Shown: piece by piece, positions 1-6,739 of the stretch
Layout: each line of letters begins with the position of its first letter
How positions within the stretch are numbered: position 1 is the stretch's first letter
Assembly: GCA_026713505.1 (NCBI GenBank)
Contig: JAPOOH010000111.1
Span: forward strand, 1-16,472
From: Chloroflexota bacterium
GTDB taxonomy: Bacteria > Chloroflexota > Dehalococcoidia > Lucifugimonadales > Australimonadaceae
DNA: 16,472 nt
Direction of reading: 5' to 3'
Made by a program: the position numbers and the translations under genes
Notes under the pieces: generated by a model
What the model was told of the DNA's origin: nothing
Database searches by the model: none
The model's input: the letters and a program-made list of their open reading frames with translations, nothing else

Positions 1-456
1 GAGGGGCCTGGCGGGGGGTGGGCGGCCGCCGCGGGCTCCGGACTGCCCCCGGTTGCCCTGCGGGCAATGTCCCCAACCGCCCCGGCCGCCCCCCAGGCCA
101 CCCCGGAGCCGATGTTCGGCCACGCGAAGAAGCGCCTCGCGGCATATGCGGACCGCACCAACTACATCAGGAGCGACTTCTCCCAGCGGGACTGGGCGTC
201 CGGGCTCGGCGGGCCGTTCGACTTCGTCATGTCTGCCATCGCCATCCACAACATGTACGACGATGGTCTGATTTCCAGCATCTACAGGGACATCCACGAC
301 CTCATCGCAGACGGCGGCATGTTCGCCAACCTGGACTACGCCGCACAGGCTGGAGGCGTGGAGATGCACGTCCAGTGGTTGAAGGAAGCCGGCTTCTCCA
401 CCGTGGAAACGGACGAGATCAACGAACGCACTGTCCTGCTGAAAGCGACCCGCTAG
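1..456 (+). CDS. Class I SAM-dependent methyltransferase, C-terminal part (5' end outside window)
   Basis: The frame is open from the first base and ends at TAG 454-456. From about base 109 the protein reads like the second half of a class I (Rossmann) methyltransferase: an HAKKRL helix, then AAYADR, an acidic SDFSQ strand end, the motif IV-like segment FDFVMSAIAIHN, a YRDIHDLIADGG helix-turn and a C-terminal helix VEMHVQWLKEAGF. These match the small-molecule methyltransferases in which the post-motif-IV helix ends in GG. The segment encoded by about 1-108 is Pro/Ala-rich and shows no SAM-binding motif I (GxGxG plus acidic residue), so either the open frame there is not the true one or the gene is damaged. 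Substrate is unknown. The gene converges on the MetE-like gene with only three bases between stop codons. Confidence 0.6.
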   Translation, partial: EGPGGGWAAAAGSGLPPVALRAMSPTAPAAPQATPEPMFGHAKKRLAAYADRTNYIRSDFSQRDWASGLGGPFDFVMSAIAIHNMYDDGLISSIYRDIHDLIADGGMFANLDYAAQAGGVEMHVQWLKEAGFSTVETDEINERTVLLKATR

Positions 457-459
457 TCC

Positions 460-1605
460 TCATCCCCAGAGCCGTTCGCTCGCGATGGCGGCGCCCTCCG
501 CCATCGCCTCCAGCTTGCGGAAGATGATGTCAGGGTCCATCTTCCCGTACCCCGCGAACGTGCCGAACCCGCAGTCCGACCCCGCGAGTACCCGCTCGCG
601 CCCCACGATCGCGGCGAAGGTCTCGATGCGCTGCGCGACCAGTTCCGGGTGCTCCACGAAGTTGCTCGTTGAGTCCAGCACTCCGGGGATCAGCACCTTG
701 TCCTCGGGGACATTCGCGTCGCGCCACTCCTTCCATTCGTGGGAGTGCCGGGGGTTCGATGCCTCGAACAGGATGGCGGACGGCTTCCCCCGCAGGATGA
801 TGGGCATTATCTTCGACACGGCGATGTCGTAGTCATGGGGCCCCTCGTAGTTGCCCCAGCAGACGTGCATCCGGACGGACTCCGCCGGCACGTTCGCCAG
901 TGCCCCGTTCAGCACCTCGATGTGGTACTCGGCGCGCCGTAGGAACTCCTCCTCGGTCAATCCCTGGAAGCCCGTGTGGTACGCCATCGCCAGGTCCGGG
1001 CAGTCCACCTGCAGGATGAACCCCGCCTCGACGATGGCCTCGTACTCCTCCTGCATCGCCGCGCCCAGCGCCTCGATGTACGCCTCGTGCGTCGGATAGT
1101 GAGCGTTCGGCATGAACACGGAGGCCACACCCGGCGAGGACGAGGTCATGAACGCCTCGGTGACGCCTGCCCCATCGACCGCTGCCTTGAAGTTCTCCAG
1201 GTCCTTCTGCAGCGGCTCCCGGTCCTTCACCTCCACCGGCGCCACACACTGCGGACGGCGCATCGGCTGGTCCCCGGTCATCCGCGCCATCTTGGCGCGG
1301 AAGTCGGGATAGGGCGCAACGTCCAGGTTGGGACGACGCTCGCTGTCTCCCGCGAAGCCGGTCAGCCGGTCCTTGGCGTAGGTGGAATAGGCGACCTTGC
1401 TCATCTCACCGTCGCTCACCACGTCGACGCCCGCGGCGTGCTGCCGTGCGACGATGTCGGCGACGCCCTGTCGCACGAGCACGTCCAACTCCGCGGGGTC
1501 GAACTCCTCCTCGCGCTCCTTCTTCAGGAGCAGCGCGGCAACATCGTCCGGGCGGGGCAGGCTGCCCACGTGGGTCGTGAGGATGCGGTCTGTAGAAAGC
1601 TTCAT
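460..1605 (-). CDS. MetE C-terminal-like (cobalamin-independent methionine synthase family) methyltransferase
   Basis: 381 aa, matching a stand-alone catalytic barrel of the MetE/UROD-like superfamily (COG0620 type). Full MetE is about 750 aa and has an extra N-terminal barrel absent here. The N-terminus TTHVGSLPRP is the family opening. The zinc/thiolate site is intact: H247 and C249 (MHVCWG), E281 (LFEASNPRH) and C345 (GSDCGFG), corresponding to the His-Cys-Glu-Cys ligands of MetE. It probably transfers a methyl group to or from a thiol. Such short homologues are often annotated as methionine synthase II, but several act on other thiols or methyl donors, so homocysteine is not proven. Start ATG at 1605 has a weak GGAG upstream. 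Transcription probably begins from the minus-strand -10 at 1640-1635, giving a leader of about 25-30 nt. That is too short for a SAM or cobalamin riboswitch. Confidence 0.85.
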   Translation of the reverse strand: MKLSTDRILTTHVGSLPRPDDVAALLLKKEREEEFDPAELDVLVRQGVADIVARQHAAGVDVVSDGEMSKVAYSTYAKDRLTGFAGDSERRPNLDVAPYPDFRAKMARMTGDQPMRRPQCVAPVEVKDREPLQKDLENFKAAVDGAGVTEAFMTSSSPGVASVFMPNAHYPTHEAYIEALGAAMQEEYEAIVEAGFILQVDCPDLAMAYHTGFQGLTEEEFLRRAEYHIEVLNGALANVPAESVRMHVCWGNYEGPHDYDIAVSKIMPIILRGKPSAILFEASNPRHSHEWKEWRDANVPEDKVLIPGVLDSTSNFVEHPELVAQRIETFAAIVGRERVLAGSDCGFGTFAGYGKMDPDIIFRKLEAMAEGAAIASERLWG

Positions 1606-1633
1606 GGGGAACGCTCCGGGGAAGGGTGAACCG

Positions 1634-1657
1634 GATTATAGCGGTGCTCCTATAATC
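1634..1657. promoter_or_regulatory. Divergent promoter: palindromic pair of perfect -10 boxes
   Basis: Perfect 8-bp inverted repeat: GATTATAG at 1634-1641 and CTATAATC at 1650-1657, separated by 8 nt. The right arm contains TATAAT (1651-1656) reading rightwards into the GNAT gene. The left arm contains TATAAT reading leftwards (1640-1635) into the MetE-like gene. No good -35 is visible for either direction. The GNAT ATG begins 6 nt after its TATAAT, so that mRNA would be leaderless. The palindrome could also be a regulator operator. Confidence 0.6.
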
Positions 1658-1662
1658 GCCGC

Positions 1663-2115
1663 ATGACCGGGCAGCAACACATCGAGGTGCGGGTGGCGTC
1701 CAGTACCGCCGATATGGAGGCCGCGCTGGCCGTCCGGCACGAGGTGTTCGTGCTGGGACAGGGCGTGCCCCTGGAGCTGGAACACGACGAGGACGACGCT
1801 GGCGCCGTGCACGTGGTGGCTTGCGACGGGGCCACGGTCGTCGGCACGGCGCGGTTGACGAGGGACGGCGAAGCGCGGATAGGGCGCGTTGCGGTGCTGT
1901 CCTCATGGCGTCGGCGCGGCATCGCGGGCATGCTGCTCGCGGCGCTGGAATCCGAGGCGGCGCAGCTGGGGATAGCCGAGGTGGGCCTGCACTCCCAGAT
2001 GTATGTGCAAGCGCTCTACGAGCGGCACGGGTACACGGTCACGGGACCGGGGTTCGTGGAGGCGGGCATCGATCACGTGCCGATGGCGAAGCGGCTCGAT
2101 CAGCCGGCCCCCTGA
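1663..2115 (+). CDS. GNAT family N-acetyltransferase (YjcF/ElaA-like)
   Basis: 150 aa, a normal length for a single GNAT domain. The N-terminal RHEVFVLGQGVP followed by an acidic ELEHDEDDAGAVHVVA segment is typical of the YjcF/ElaA-like branch. Strand beta4/motif A is IGRVAVLSSWRRRGIAG (about residues 73-89), with the R-R-G-x-A acetyl-CoA pyrophosphate loop at 84-88. Motif B is ALYERHGY (117-124). It is expected to move an acetyl group from acetyl-CoA to an amine; the acceptor is unknown. No Shine-Dalgarno precedes the ATG, while TATAAT lies 6 nt upstream, so a leaderless mRNA is likely. It is divergent from the MetE-like gene and convergent with the membrane-protein gene, ending 7 nt from that gene's stop. 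Confidence 0.85.
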   Translation: MTGQQHIEVRVASSTADMEAALAVRHEVFVLGQGVPLELEHDEDDAGAVHVVACDGATVVGTARLTRDGEARIGRVAVLSSWRRRGIAGMLLAALESEAAQLGIAEVGLHSQMYVQALYERHGYTVTGPGFVEAGIDHVPMAKRLDQPAP

Positions 2116-2122
2116 CTGCTGT

Positions 2123-2662
2123 CTACGAGGCGACGGCGGCTCCGGACTGGCGAGGCGGTCGCCTGAGAACGAACGTGCCGCGCACGTCGCGCAGGCTCAG
2201 CGCCCCGCTCTCCAGCAGCGCCCCGCGTATGCCGGGACGGTGGCGCGTGCGAACGTCCACGGCGATGAGCGCGTAGCCCGCTCCAAGGAGCGCCTCGTAC
2301 TCGGCGGCATGCTCGTCGTCGAGGCCTTCCTCGCCGGCGGACATGGCCCCGATCCATGAACCGAACGCTGCACCGAACTTCCAGACGGTGGCAGCCAGCA
2401 GGATCTTCACGTTGAGGTCCATCGGGACGATGAGCAGCGCGATGAGCGACGGCACCTCGATGATGAGCGAGGCAAGGATGCCCCACTTCACGGCGGCGCG
2501 CAGCATGCTCTCGCCGCGGCGCTTCAGGCGCGGAGGCGCGGGGCCGTCGTCCGGGAGAACGTACGTGATCCCCGTCCGGTCGCCGAAGCCGGCTCCCTCC
2601 AGCAACTGCTCCGCGGCGACAGCAGCCGTACGGTTGTCGAATATGCCGACAACGGCGGTCAT
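2123..2662 (-). CDS. Membrane protein resembling the general stress 17M/YflT type N-terminal domain
   Basis: 179 aa. Residues about 2-35 (VVGIFDNRTAAVAAEQLLEGAGF) form the beta-alpha unit seen in YflT/general stress protein 17M-like and related membrane proteins, in which a short alpha/beta domain precedes a membrane hairpin. Residues about 60-80 and 84-106 are hydrophobic and make two membrane segments, the second rich in Gly and Ala. The C-terminal part (EEYEALLGAGYALIAVDVR region) is a second beta-alpha unit. Its start ATG overlaps the stop of the dienelactone hydrolase gene as ATGA (2662-2659), so translation is probably coupled. Function is unknown; a stress-related envelope role is only a guess from the fold resemblance. 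A much longer reading frame runs upstream of this ATG, but it is a shadow of the hydrolase gene. Confidence 0.7.
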   Translation of the reverse strand: MTAVVGIFDNRTAAVAAEQLLEGAGFGDRTGITYVLPDDGPAPPRLKRRGESMLRAAVKWGILASLIIEVPSLIALLIVPMDLNVKILLAATVWKFGAAFGSWIGAMSAGEEGLDDEHAAEYEALLGAGYALIAVDVRTRHRPGIRGALLESGALSLRDVRGTFVLRRPPRQSGAAVAS

Positions 2663-3420
2663 GCGACTGGCTCCCTCGCCTTCAGTGCGCCGTCGAAGAA
2701 GCCGATGAGCTTCGGCCAGGAGTCGGCTGAGATCTCGGGATCGTACCGAACGGGGTTGTAGGGGTCGTTGAACGCGTGCTGGCCGTTGGGATAGCGGTGG
2801 AAGGTGAACGGCTTGCCCTCGGCGCGCAGACCGGCTTCCAGCTTGTCGACGTCCGGCGGGGCGGGGTTCGCGTCCAGGTCGCCGAAGAACCCGGTAAGCG
2901 CACAGTCGAGGTCCGCCGTGAGGCTCAGTGGGGTGGGGCCGTCGCCCCATGGCAGGTCCACGTCCACGCCGTAGAAGTCCGCGCAGGCGGTGAACTCGTC
3001 GGTGCGCACCGCAAGCATGTAGGCGATGCGTCCGCCGATGCAGAAGCCGGTGACGCCGAAGGGGCCGGATACCTCCGGGAGGCCGCGCAGGTGCTCCAGT
3101 CCGGCAAGCATGTCCGGTATCAGCTCGTCGTCGCGCAGGCTGTCCTTCAGTGGCAGCGCCACTTCGCGGCGGGCCGGGTCCTCGAAGGCGTAGCCGATAA
3201 GCTGTGCGTTCGTCACCTCCGAACGGTGAAAGAGGTAGGGGGCGATGGCGGCATAGCCCGCCTGCGCAAGCTCGTCGCACTTCTCCTGCACGAAACGGTC
3301 GACGCCGAAGACGTGCATCGCCACAACGACACCGGGGTGGGGGCCGGGAGCATCCGGCTGCGCGAGGTACGCGTCCACCTGCTTGCCGCCCACGTTTATG
3401 CTCACCCATTCAGACGCCAT
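2659..3420 (-). CDS. Dienelactone hydrolase family protein
   Basis: 253 aa alpha/beta hydrolase of the dienelactone hydrolase (carboxymethylenebutenolidase) family. The nucleophile elbow is GFCIGG with C127 in place of the usual serine. The acid is most likely D183 in FGDLDANPAP, and the histidine is H215 in NGQHAFND, completing the Cys-Asp-His triad typical of this family. Family members open dienelactones in chlorocatechol breakdown, but many homologues have other ester or lactone substrates. The start MASEWVS at 3420 is preferred over an upstream ATG at 3462 because AAGGAGGAG lies 5 nt before it and the family fold starts at once. It follows the MDR gene by 46 nt and overlaps the next gene by 4 nt, so all three form one operon. 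Confidence 0.88.
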   Translation of the reverse strand: MASEWVSINVGGKQVDAYLAQPDAPGPHPGVVVAMHVFGVDRFVQEKCDELAQAGYAAIAPYLFHRSEVTNAQLIGYAFEDPARREVALPLKDSLRDDELIPDMLAGLEHLRGLPEVSGPFGVTGFCIGGRIAYMLAVRTDEFTACADFYGVDVDLPWGDGPTPLSLTADLDCALTGFFGDLDANPAPPDVDKLEAGLRAEGKPFTFHRYPNGQHAFNDPYNPVRYDPEISADSWPKLIGFFDGALKAREPVA

Positions 3421-3466
3421 CGGTCTCCTCCTTCGTCCGTCGGTCCAGCGTGTCCCGTGCAACGGG

Positions 3467-4432
3467 TCAGTTGTCCCCGCTGATGACGAGCGCGCTCTTG
3501 CCCTTGATCTGGCGCGACTCCTGGTAGCGGTGGGCCTCTGCCGCCTCTGCGAGAGGCCACGTCCGGTCTATGGTGGGTTTCAGTTTGCCCTCGCCGAACC
3601 AGCCGAGGATCATCTCGAAGTCCGCGCGCGGTGTGAGTCCGCCGCCCGCGCCAAGTATCGAAACCGAGTTGCGGTAGAGCTCGGCGACGGGGAAGGAGGT
3701 CTCCCGCCCGCCTGCGCCGCCGAACACAGAGAGCCGCCCGCCGCGCGCCAGGGCGCCGAGGCCCCTCGCCAGGACGTCGCCGCCGATACCGTCCACGATG
3801 ACGTCGACTCCGCGTCCGTCCGTGAGCCGCTTCGCCTCCGCGACGAAGTCCTGTTCAACGTAGTTGATGCCATGGTCCAGCCCGTACTGGGCCGCCCACT
3901 CGAGCTTCTCCGCGCTGCTCGCGGTCCCGAGCGCGGTCATGCCTATCTGCTTCGCAAGCTGTATGGCGGCGATGCCGACGCCGCTGGCGGCGGCCTGCAC
4001 GAGCACGGTCCCGCCTGCCTCGCCGCCGCCCCGGACGCGCAGCGCGGACCAGGCCGTGGTGTAGATGATGGTAAGTGTCGAAGCCTCGACGAGGCTGAGA
4101 TTGTCCGGCGCGGCGTACACAGAGCGCTCCGGGACGGAGACGTACTCGGCGTACGAGTACGGGGGCTGGCGCACGACTACGCGGTCGCCCACGCTCACTG
4201 AAGCAACGTCTTTCCCCACCTCTGCAACGACGCCCGCGCCTTCTATGCCAAGCATCGCGGGGAAGTCCACCACCTGCCCCATGCGCCCGCCGCGCCGCGA
4301 TACCTCCGCGGGATTGACGCCGGAGGCCGCGAGTCGCACGAGCACGTCGCCGTCGCCGGGTTCAGGGTCGGGGGCGTCTTCGAGGCGGAGCACTTCAGGC
4401 CCCCCGCATTCGTGGTATCGCACAGCCTTCAT
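3467..4432 (-). CDS. Zinc-free medium-chain dehydrogenase/reductase, quinone oxidoreductase type
   Basis: 321 aa MDR protein starting MKAVRYHECGGPEVL, the usual opening of NADPH:quinone oxidoreductase-like enzymes. The GroES-like catalytic domain has SGVNPAEVSRR and the LGIEGAGVVAEVG signature (about 61-73). The zinc ligands of alcohol dehydrogenases are absent, as is normal for this branch. The Rossmann segment VLVQAAASGVGIAAIQLAK carries the nucleotide-binding AASGVG at 148-153. It probably reduces a quinone or an enone with NADPH. Start ATG 4432 has GAAGGGAG close upstream, and a TTGCCT-17-GATAAT promoter lies 25 nt further. It is the first gene of the operon with the dienelactone hydrolase and the membrane protein, which hints at work on reactive carbonyls or lactones (inference). 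Confidence 0.87.
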   Translation of the reverse strand: MKAVRYHECGGPEVLRLEDAPDPEPGDGDVLVRLAASGVNPAEVSRRGGRMGQVVDFPAMLGIEGAGVVAEVGKDVASVSVGDRVVVRQPPYSYAEYVSVPERSVYAAPDNLSLVEASTLTIIYTTAWSALRVRGGGEAGGTVLVQAAASGVGIAAIQLAKQIGMTALGTASSAEKLEWAAQYGLDHGINYVEQDFVAEAKRLTDGRGVDVIVDGIGGDVLARGLGALARGGRLSVFGGAGGRETSFPVAELYRNSVSILGAGGGLTPRADFEMILGWFGEGKLKPTIDRTWPLAEAAEAHRYQESRQIKGKSALVISGDN

Positions 4433-4456
4433 CGGTACTCCCTTCCACTCGAGTCG

Positions 4457-4485
4457 ATTATCCGCCTGGTGCGTACATCAGGCAA
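4457..4485 (-). promoter_or_regulatory. Promoter of the MDR/hydrolase/membrane-protein operon
   Basis: On the minus strand TTGCCT (4485-4480), a 17-nt spacer and GATAAT (4462-4457). The -35 matches 4 of 6 consensus bases and the -10 matches 5 of 6. It predicts a leader of about 20 nt before the ATG at 4432, with a Shine-Dalgarno in it. Confidence 0.55.
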
Positions 4486-4508
4486 ACGCGCCGTTCCCGG
4501 ATACCCCG

Positions 4509-4560
4509 ACCCTCACCGCGCGCTGGACGCTCACCCTGAGCCTCTCCCTCAGGAGAGGGA
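4509..4560. repeat. Intergenic repeat with CTCTCC/GGAGAG hairpin
   Basis: Starts with a 15-mer (ACCCTCACCGCGCGC, 4509-4523) that recurs exactly at 9549-9563. It ends in a hairpin of CCTCTCC (4541-4547), loop CTCA and GGAGAGG (4552-4558). It resembles the CCCTCACC...CTCTCCC dispersed intergenic repeats seen in many GC-rich bacterial genomes. It sits just after the acyl-CoA dehydrogenase gene and may help end its transcript, although no T-run follows. Confidence 0.5.
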
Positions 4561-4604
4561 ATGAAACAACCGCTCCCGTCCCAAGCCGTGCTCCGATCAT
4601 CCAG

Positions 4605-5771
4605 TCAGGCGATGGCGTTGATGCCCGTCAGGTGCCGCCCCAGGATGAGTTGGTGCATGTGCTGGGTGCCTTCGTACGTGTGCACCGTCTCCAGGTTCAT
4701 GGTGTGGCGCATCGGGGGGAGGTCGTCGGTGATGCCGGCCGCGCCGAGCAGGTCGCGGCTGGTGCGTGCGATCTCCAGCGCCGCTAGGGTGTTGCTGTAC
4801 TTCGCCATGCTCACGTGCGACCAGTGCAACGCCCCCGCAGCCTTCAGCCGTCCGAGTTGCAGTGCGAGCAACTGCGCCTTGGAGAGCGAGGTTGCCATGT
4901 CCGCCAGCTTCTGCTGGACGAGTTGGAACGAAGCGAGCGGACGCCCGAACTGTTCGCGCTCCTTGGTGTATTCGATAGCGGTGTGCAGGCAGTCCGCAGC
5001 CGCTCCGCAGACGCCCCACGCGATGCTGTAGCGTGCGGAGTTGAGGCACTCCAGCGCCGAGCCGAGCCCACGGGTGCCGGGGAGCAGCGCGTCCTCCCCC
5101 ACGCACACGTCCTCCAGTAAGAGCGCGCTGGTAACGCTCATGCGCATGGAGAGCTTGTTGTGGATATCCTCCCGGCGCACCCCGGGCAGGGTTGTGTCAA
5201 CGAGGAATCCTCGCACCGCGTCGCCCAGCTTCGCCCAGACGACCACGACGTCGGCGATGCCGGCGTTGGTGATCCACATCTTGCCGCCGTTGAGCGTGAA
5301 CCCATCGGATGTCTCGGTGGCGTGCGTTTCCATACCGCCGGGGTCCGAACCGTGGTCGGCCTCGGTGAGGCCGAACGCGCCAAGCACGCGCCCCGCGGCC
5401 ATGTCGGGCAGGTAGCGCTCACGCTGCTCCTCGGTGCCGAAATGGTGGATGGCGGTCATCGCCAGCGAGGACTGGACGGACGCGAAGGAGCGGTAGCCGG
5501 AGTCGGCGCGTTCCAGCTCCTGCATGACGAGGCCGTAGGCGACGGGGCCGAGTCCGGCGCAGCCGTAGCCCTCGAGATGCGCGCCGAACAGCCCGAGTTC
5601 GCCCATCCTCGGGACGAGCTCCATCGGAAACGTGCCGTTGCGGAAATGCGGGACGACGGCCGGCATGGCCTCCGCCTCGACAAAGGCGCGGACGGTGTCA
5701 CGCACCTGCCGTTCGTCGTCGGTGAGCTGGGACTCGATGCCCAGAAGGTCTATGCCGCGGTAAGTCTGCAT
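4605..5771 (-). CDS. Acyl-CoA dehydrogenase, glutaryl-CoA dehydrogenase-like
   Basis: 388 aa, the usual length. FAD-dependent acyl-CoA dehydrogenase with an N-terminal helical domain, a middle beta domain (GAFGLTEADHGSDPGG about 131-146; KMWITNAGIAD about 164-174) and a C-terminal helical domain. Details point to the glutaryl-CoA branch. SGYRSFASVQSSLAM (91-105) contains R94, the position that binds the distal carboxylate in glutaryl-CoA dehydrogenases. The C-terminus YEGTQHMHQLILGRHLTG carries the catalytic base E367. Glutaryl-CoA dehydrogenase oxidises and decarboxylates glutaryl-CoA to crotonyl-CoA at the end of lysine, tryptophan and benzoyl-CoA breakdown. The enzyme here could also be a non-decarboxylating relative or act on another dicarboxyl-CoA. 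Monocistronic: an extended -10 lies upstream, and a repeat and the MDR promoter follow. Confidence 0.87.
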   Translation of the reverse strand: MQTYRGIDLLGIESQLTDDERQVRDTVRAFVEAEAMPAVVPHFRNGTFPMELVPRMGELGLFGAHLEGYGCAGLGPVAYGLVMQELERADSGYRSFASVQSSLAMTAIHHFGTEEQRERYLPDMAAGRVLGAFGLTEADHGSDPGGMETHATETSDGFTLNGGKMWITNAGIADVVVVWAKLGDAVRGFLVDTTLPGVRREDIHNKLSMRMSVTSALLLEDVCVGEDALLPGTRGLGSALECLNSARYSIAWGVCGAAADCLHTAIEYTKEREQFGRPLASFQLVQQKLADMATSLSKAQLLALQLGRLKAAGALHWSHVSMAKYSNTLAALEIARTSRDLLGAAGITDDLPPMRHTMNLETVHTYEGTQHMHQLILGRHLTGINAIA

Positions 5772-5804
5772 GCGGAGCCTCGCTGTTTCGGTTTCGACAG
5801 GGGG

Positions 5805-5813
5805 ATTCTAGCA
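5805..5813 (-). promoter_or_regulatory. Extended -10 promoter of the acyl-CoA dehydrogenase gene
   Basis: Minus-strand TGC-TAGAAT (5813-5805), an extended -10 with 5 of 6 hexamer matches. No convincing -35 is seen, as is common with TGN promoters. Predicted leader is about 27 nt. Confidence 0.45.
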
Positions 5814-5849
5814 AGAGCAGTTGGTTCCGCCCCTCCGGTGCGTGATCAA

Positions 5850-5895
5850 GGATGCCAACAGCGCGGGAATGACTGGGCCCGGCGGGAATGTCGGT
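5850..5895. repeat. Degenerate GCGGGAAT-type palindromic repeat
   Basis: Two copies of a CGGGAATG core (5864-5871 and 5883-5890) in the gap between the acyl-CoA dehydrogenase and the secreted-protein operon. They match one arm of the well-formed ATTCCCGC/GCGGGAAT element at 9644-9663. Confidence 0.4.
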
Positions 5896-5910
5896 GTGAC
5901 GGCGCCAGGC

Positions 5911-5944
5911 AAAGAAAAGGCCCTCCGGGGTTAGCCGGAGGGCC
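5911..5944 (-). terminator. Intrinsic terminator of the three-gene secreted-protein operon
   Basis: Perfect 10-bp stem GGCCCTCCGG (5919-5928) and CCGGAGGGCC (5935-5944) with a 6-nt loop. On the minus strand the stem is followed by TTTTCTTT (5918-5911), a good U-run. It lies 28 nt after the stop of the last gene. Confidence 0.9.
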
Positions 5945-5972
5945 TCTGTGCATTCGTCTCAGGACCGGGAGA

Positions 5973-6713
5973 TTAGGCCGGGCAGTGGCTGGGAACGTCC
6001 TGGTCTGCCTCCACGGCTGCGATCTCCGCAGCCAGGGCGGCGATCTCCGCATCGAGTTGTGCCTCGAAAGCGGGGTAGAACGCGGTTGCCAACGCCCACG
6101 CAGCCTCAGAGACGTTGACCGGCTTCTCACCGAGGTCCTCGTCGCGGTCGGCCTGGACGCCGGCCAACTCTTTCTCCAGAGCAGCGATCTCTGCCGCGTT
6201 CGCTTCACGATCGGTCAGGCGGCAGAAGGCCAACGGTGTTGAAGTGATGACGGAGAGCGAGCCGGGGTCGATCACGCTCAGGGTCCGCATGCGCTCAACA
6301 TTGCCGTCGCCGGGTCCGATGCCGGAGCGCTGGCGGGTGAACCGTCCGAGCGTCCAGACCGTGGTCCATGCGCCCTGATCGTTCGCAACGAGCGTGTTGT
6401 CATCACTCGTGTTGGTCACGTAGTTCGTGATGTCGGAAGGAGTGCCGGGGCCGTCGTTGATGAGGAGGATGACCTCCTGGCCTGGAGCGAAGCCGGAGCC
6501 CCAGATGCGGACTTTCACTCCGGATGAGCGTGCACCCAACTGGTGGTTGACGACGACGCCCTCGGAGACGACGCTCTCCACGCCGGAGACGTGGCTGTCG
6601 GCAGATGCCTTGGGGGAGAAGATGGAGTTCCCGGCCACGAGGCCGAAGAACAGCCCCGCTGCGATGAGCGCCAGAACCATGGCCCGGGGGTGTGTTGCGA
6701 TTGTCTTAGTCAC
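5973..6713 (-). CDS. Secreted protein of a three-member tandem paralog family, member A (with coiled-coil insert)
   Basis: 246 aa, not recognised as a named family. Residues about 10-30 are hydrophobic and ASA at 36-38 is a signal peptidase I site; the mature protein would begin DSHVSGVES. The core shares with its two neighbours RSSG-x-KVRIWGSGFAPGQEV (63-81), LVANDQGAW (108-116), TLGRFTR (121-127), VID (147-149) and STPLAFC (158-164). GSGF-x-PG followed by short beta strands resembles IPT/TIG or other Ig-like folds (weak resemblance). Two cysteines, C164 and C244, align with pairs in both paralogs and probably form a disulfide after export. Unlike the paralogs, about 79 residues lie between them, with AEIAALEKEL-type heptads (174-191 and 220-236) likely to form an antiparallel helical hairpin. 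GTG start with AGGAGG 5 nt upstream. Last gene of the operon; a terminator follows. Confidence 0.8.
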   Translation of the reverse strand: MTKTIATHPRAMVLALIAAGLFFGLVAGNSIFSPKASADSHVSGVESVVSEGVVVNHQLGARSSGVKVRIWGSGFAPGQEVILLINDGPGTPSDITNYVTNTSDDNTLVANDQGAWTTVWTLGRFTRQRSGIGPGDGNVERMRTLSVIDPGSLSVITSTPLAFCRLTDREANAAEIAALEKELAGVQADRDEDLGEKPVNVSEAAWALATAFYPAFEAQLDAEIAALAAEIAAVEADQDVPSHCPA

Positions 6714-6739
6714 GATTACCTCCTGTGGACCTCAACGCC

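Noticed and set aside
1606..1633. SAM or cobalamin riboswitch ahead of the MetE-like gene
   Set aside because: The predicted leader is under 35 nt, far too short for either element.
2663..3409. Long minus-strand frame continuing upstream of the membrane protein
   Set aside because: Arginine/proline-rich shadow of the dienelactone hydrolase gene, which has an intact catalytic triad in another frame.
5160..6242. Plus-strand 360-aa open frame
   Set aside because: Spans the antisense of two real genes and a terminator hairpin; low-complexity composition without domain features.
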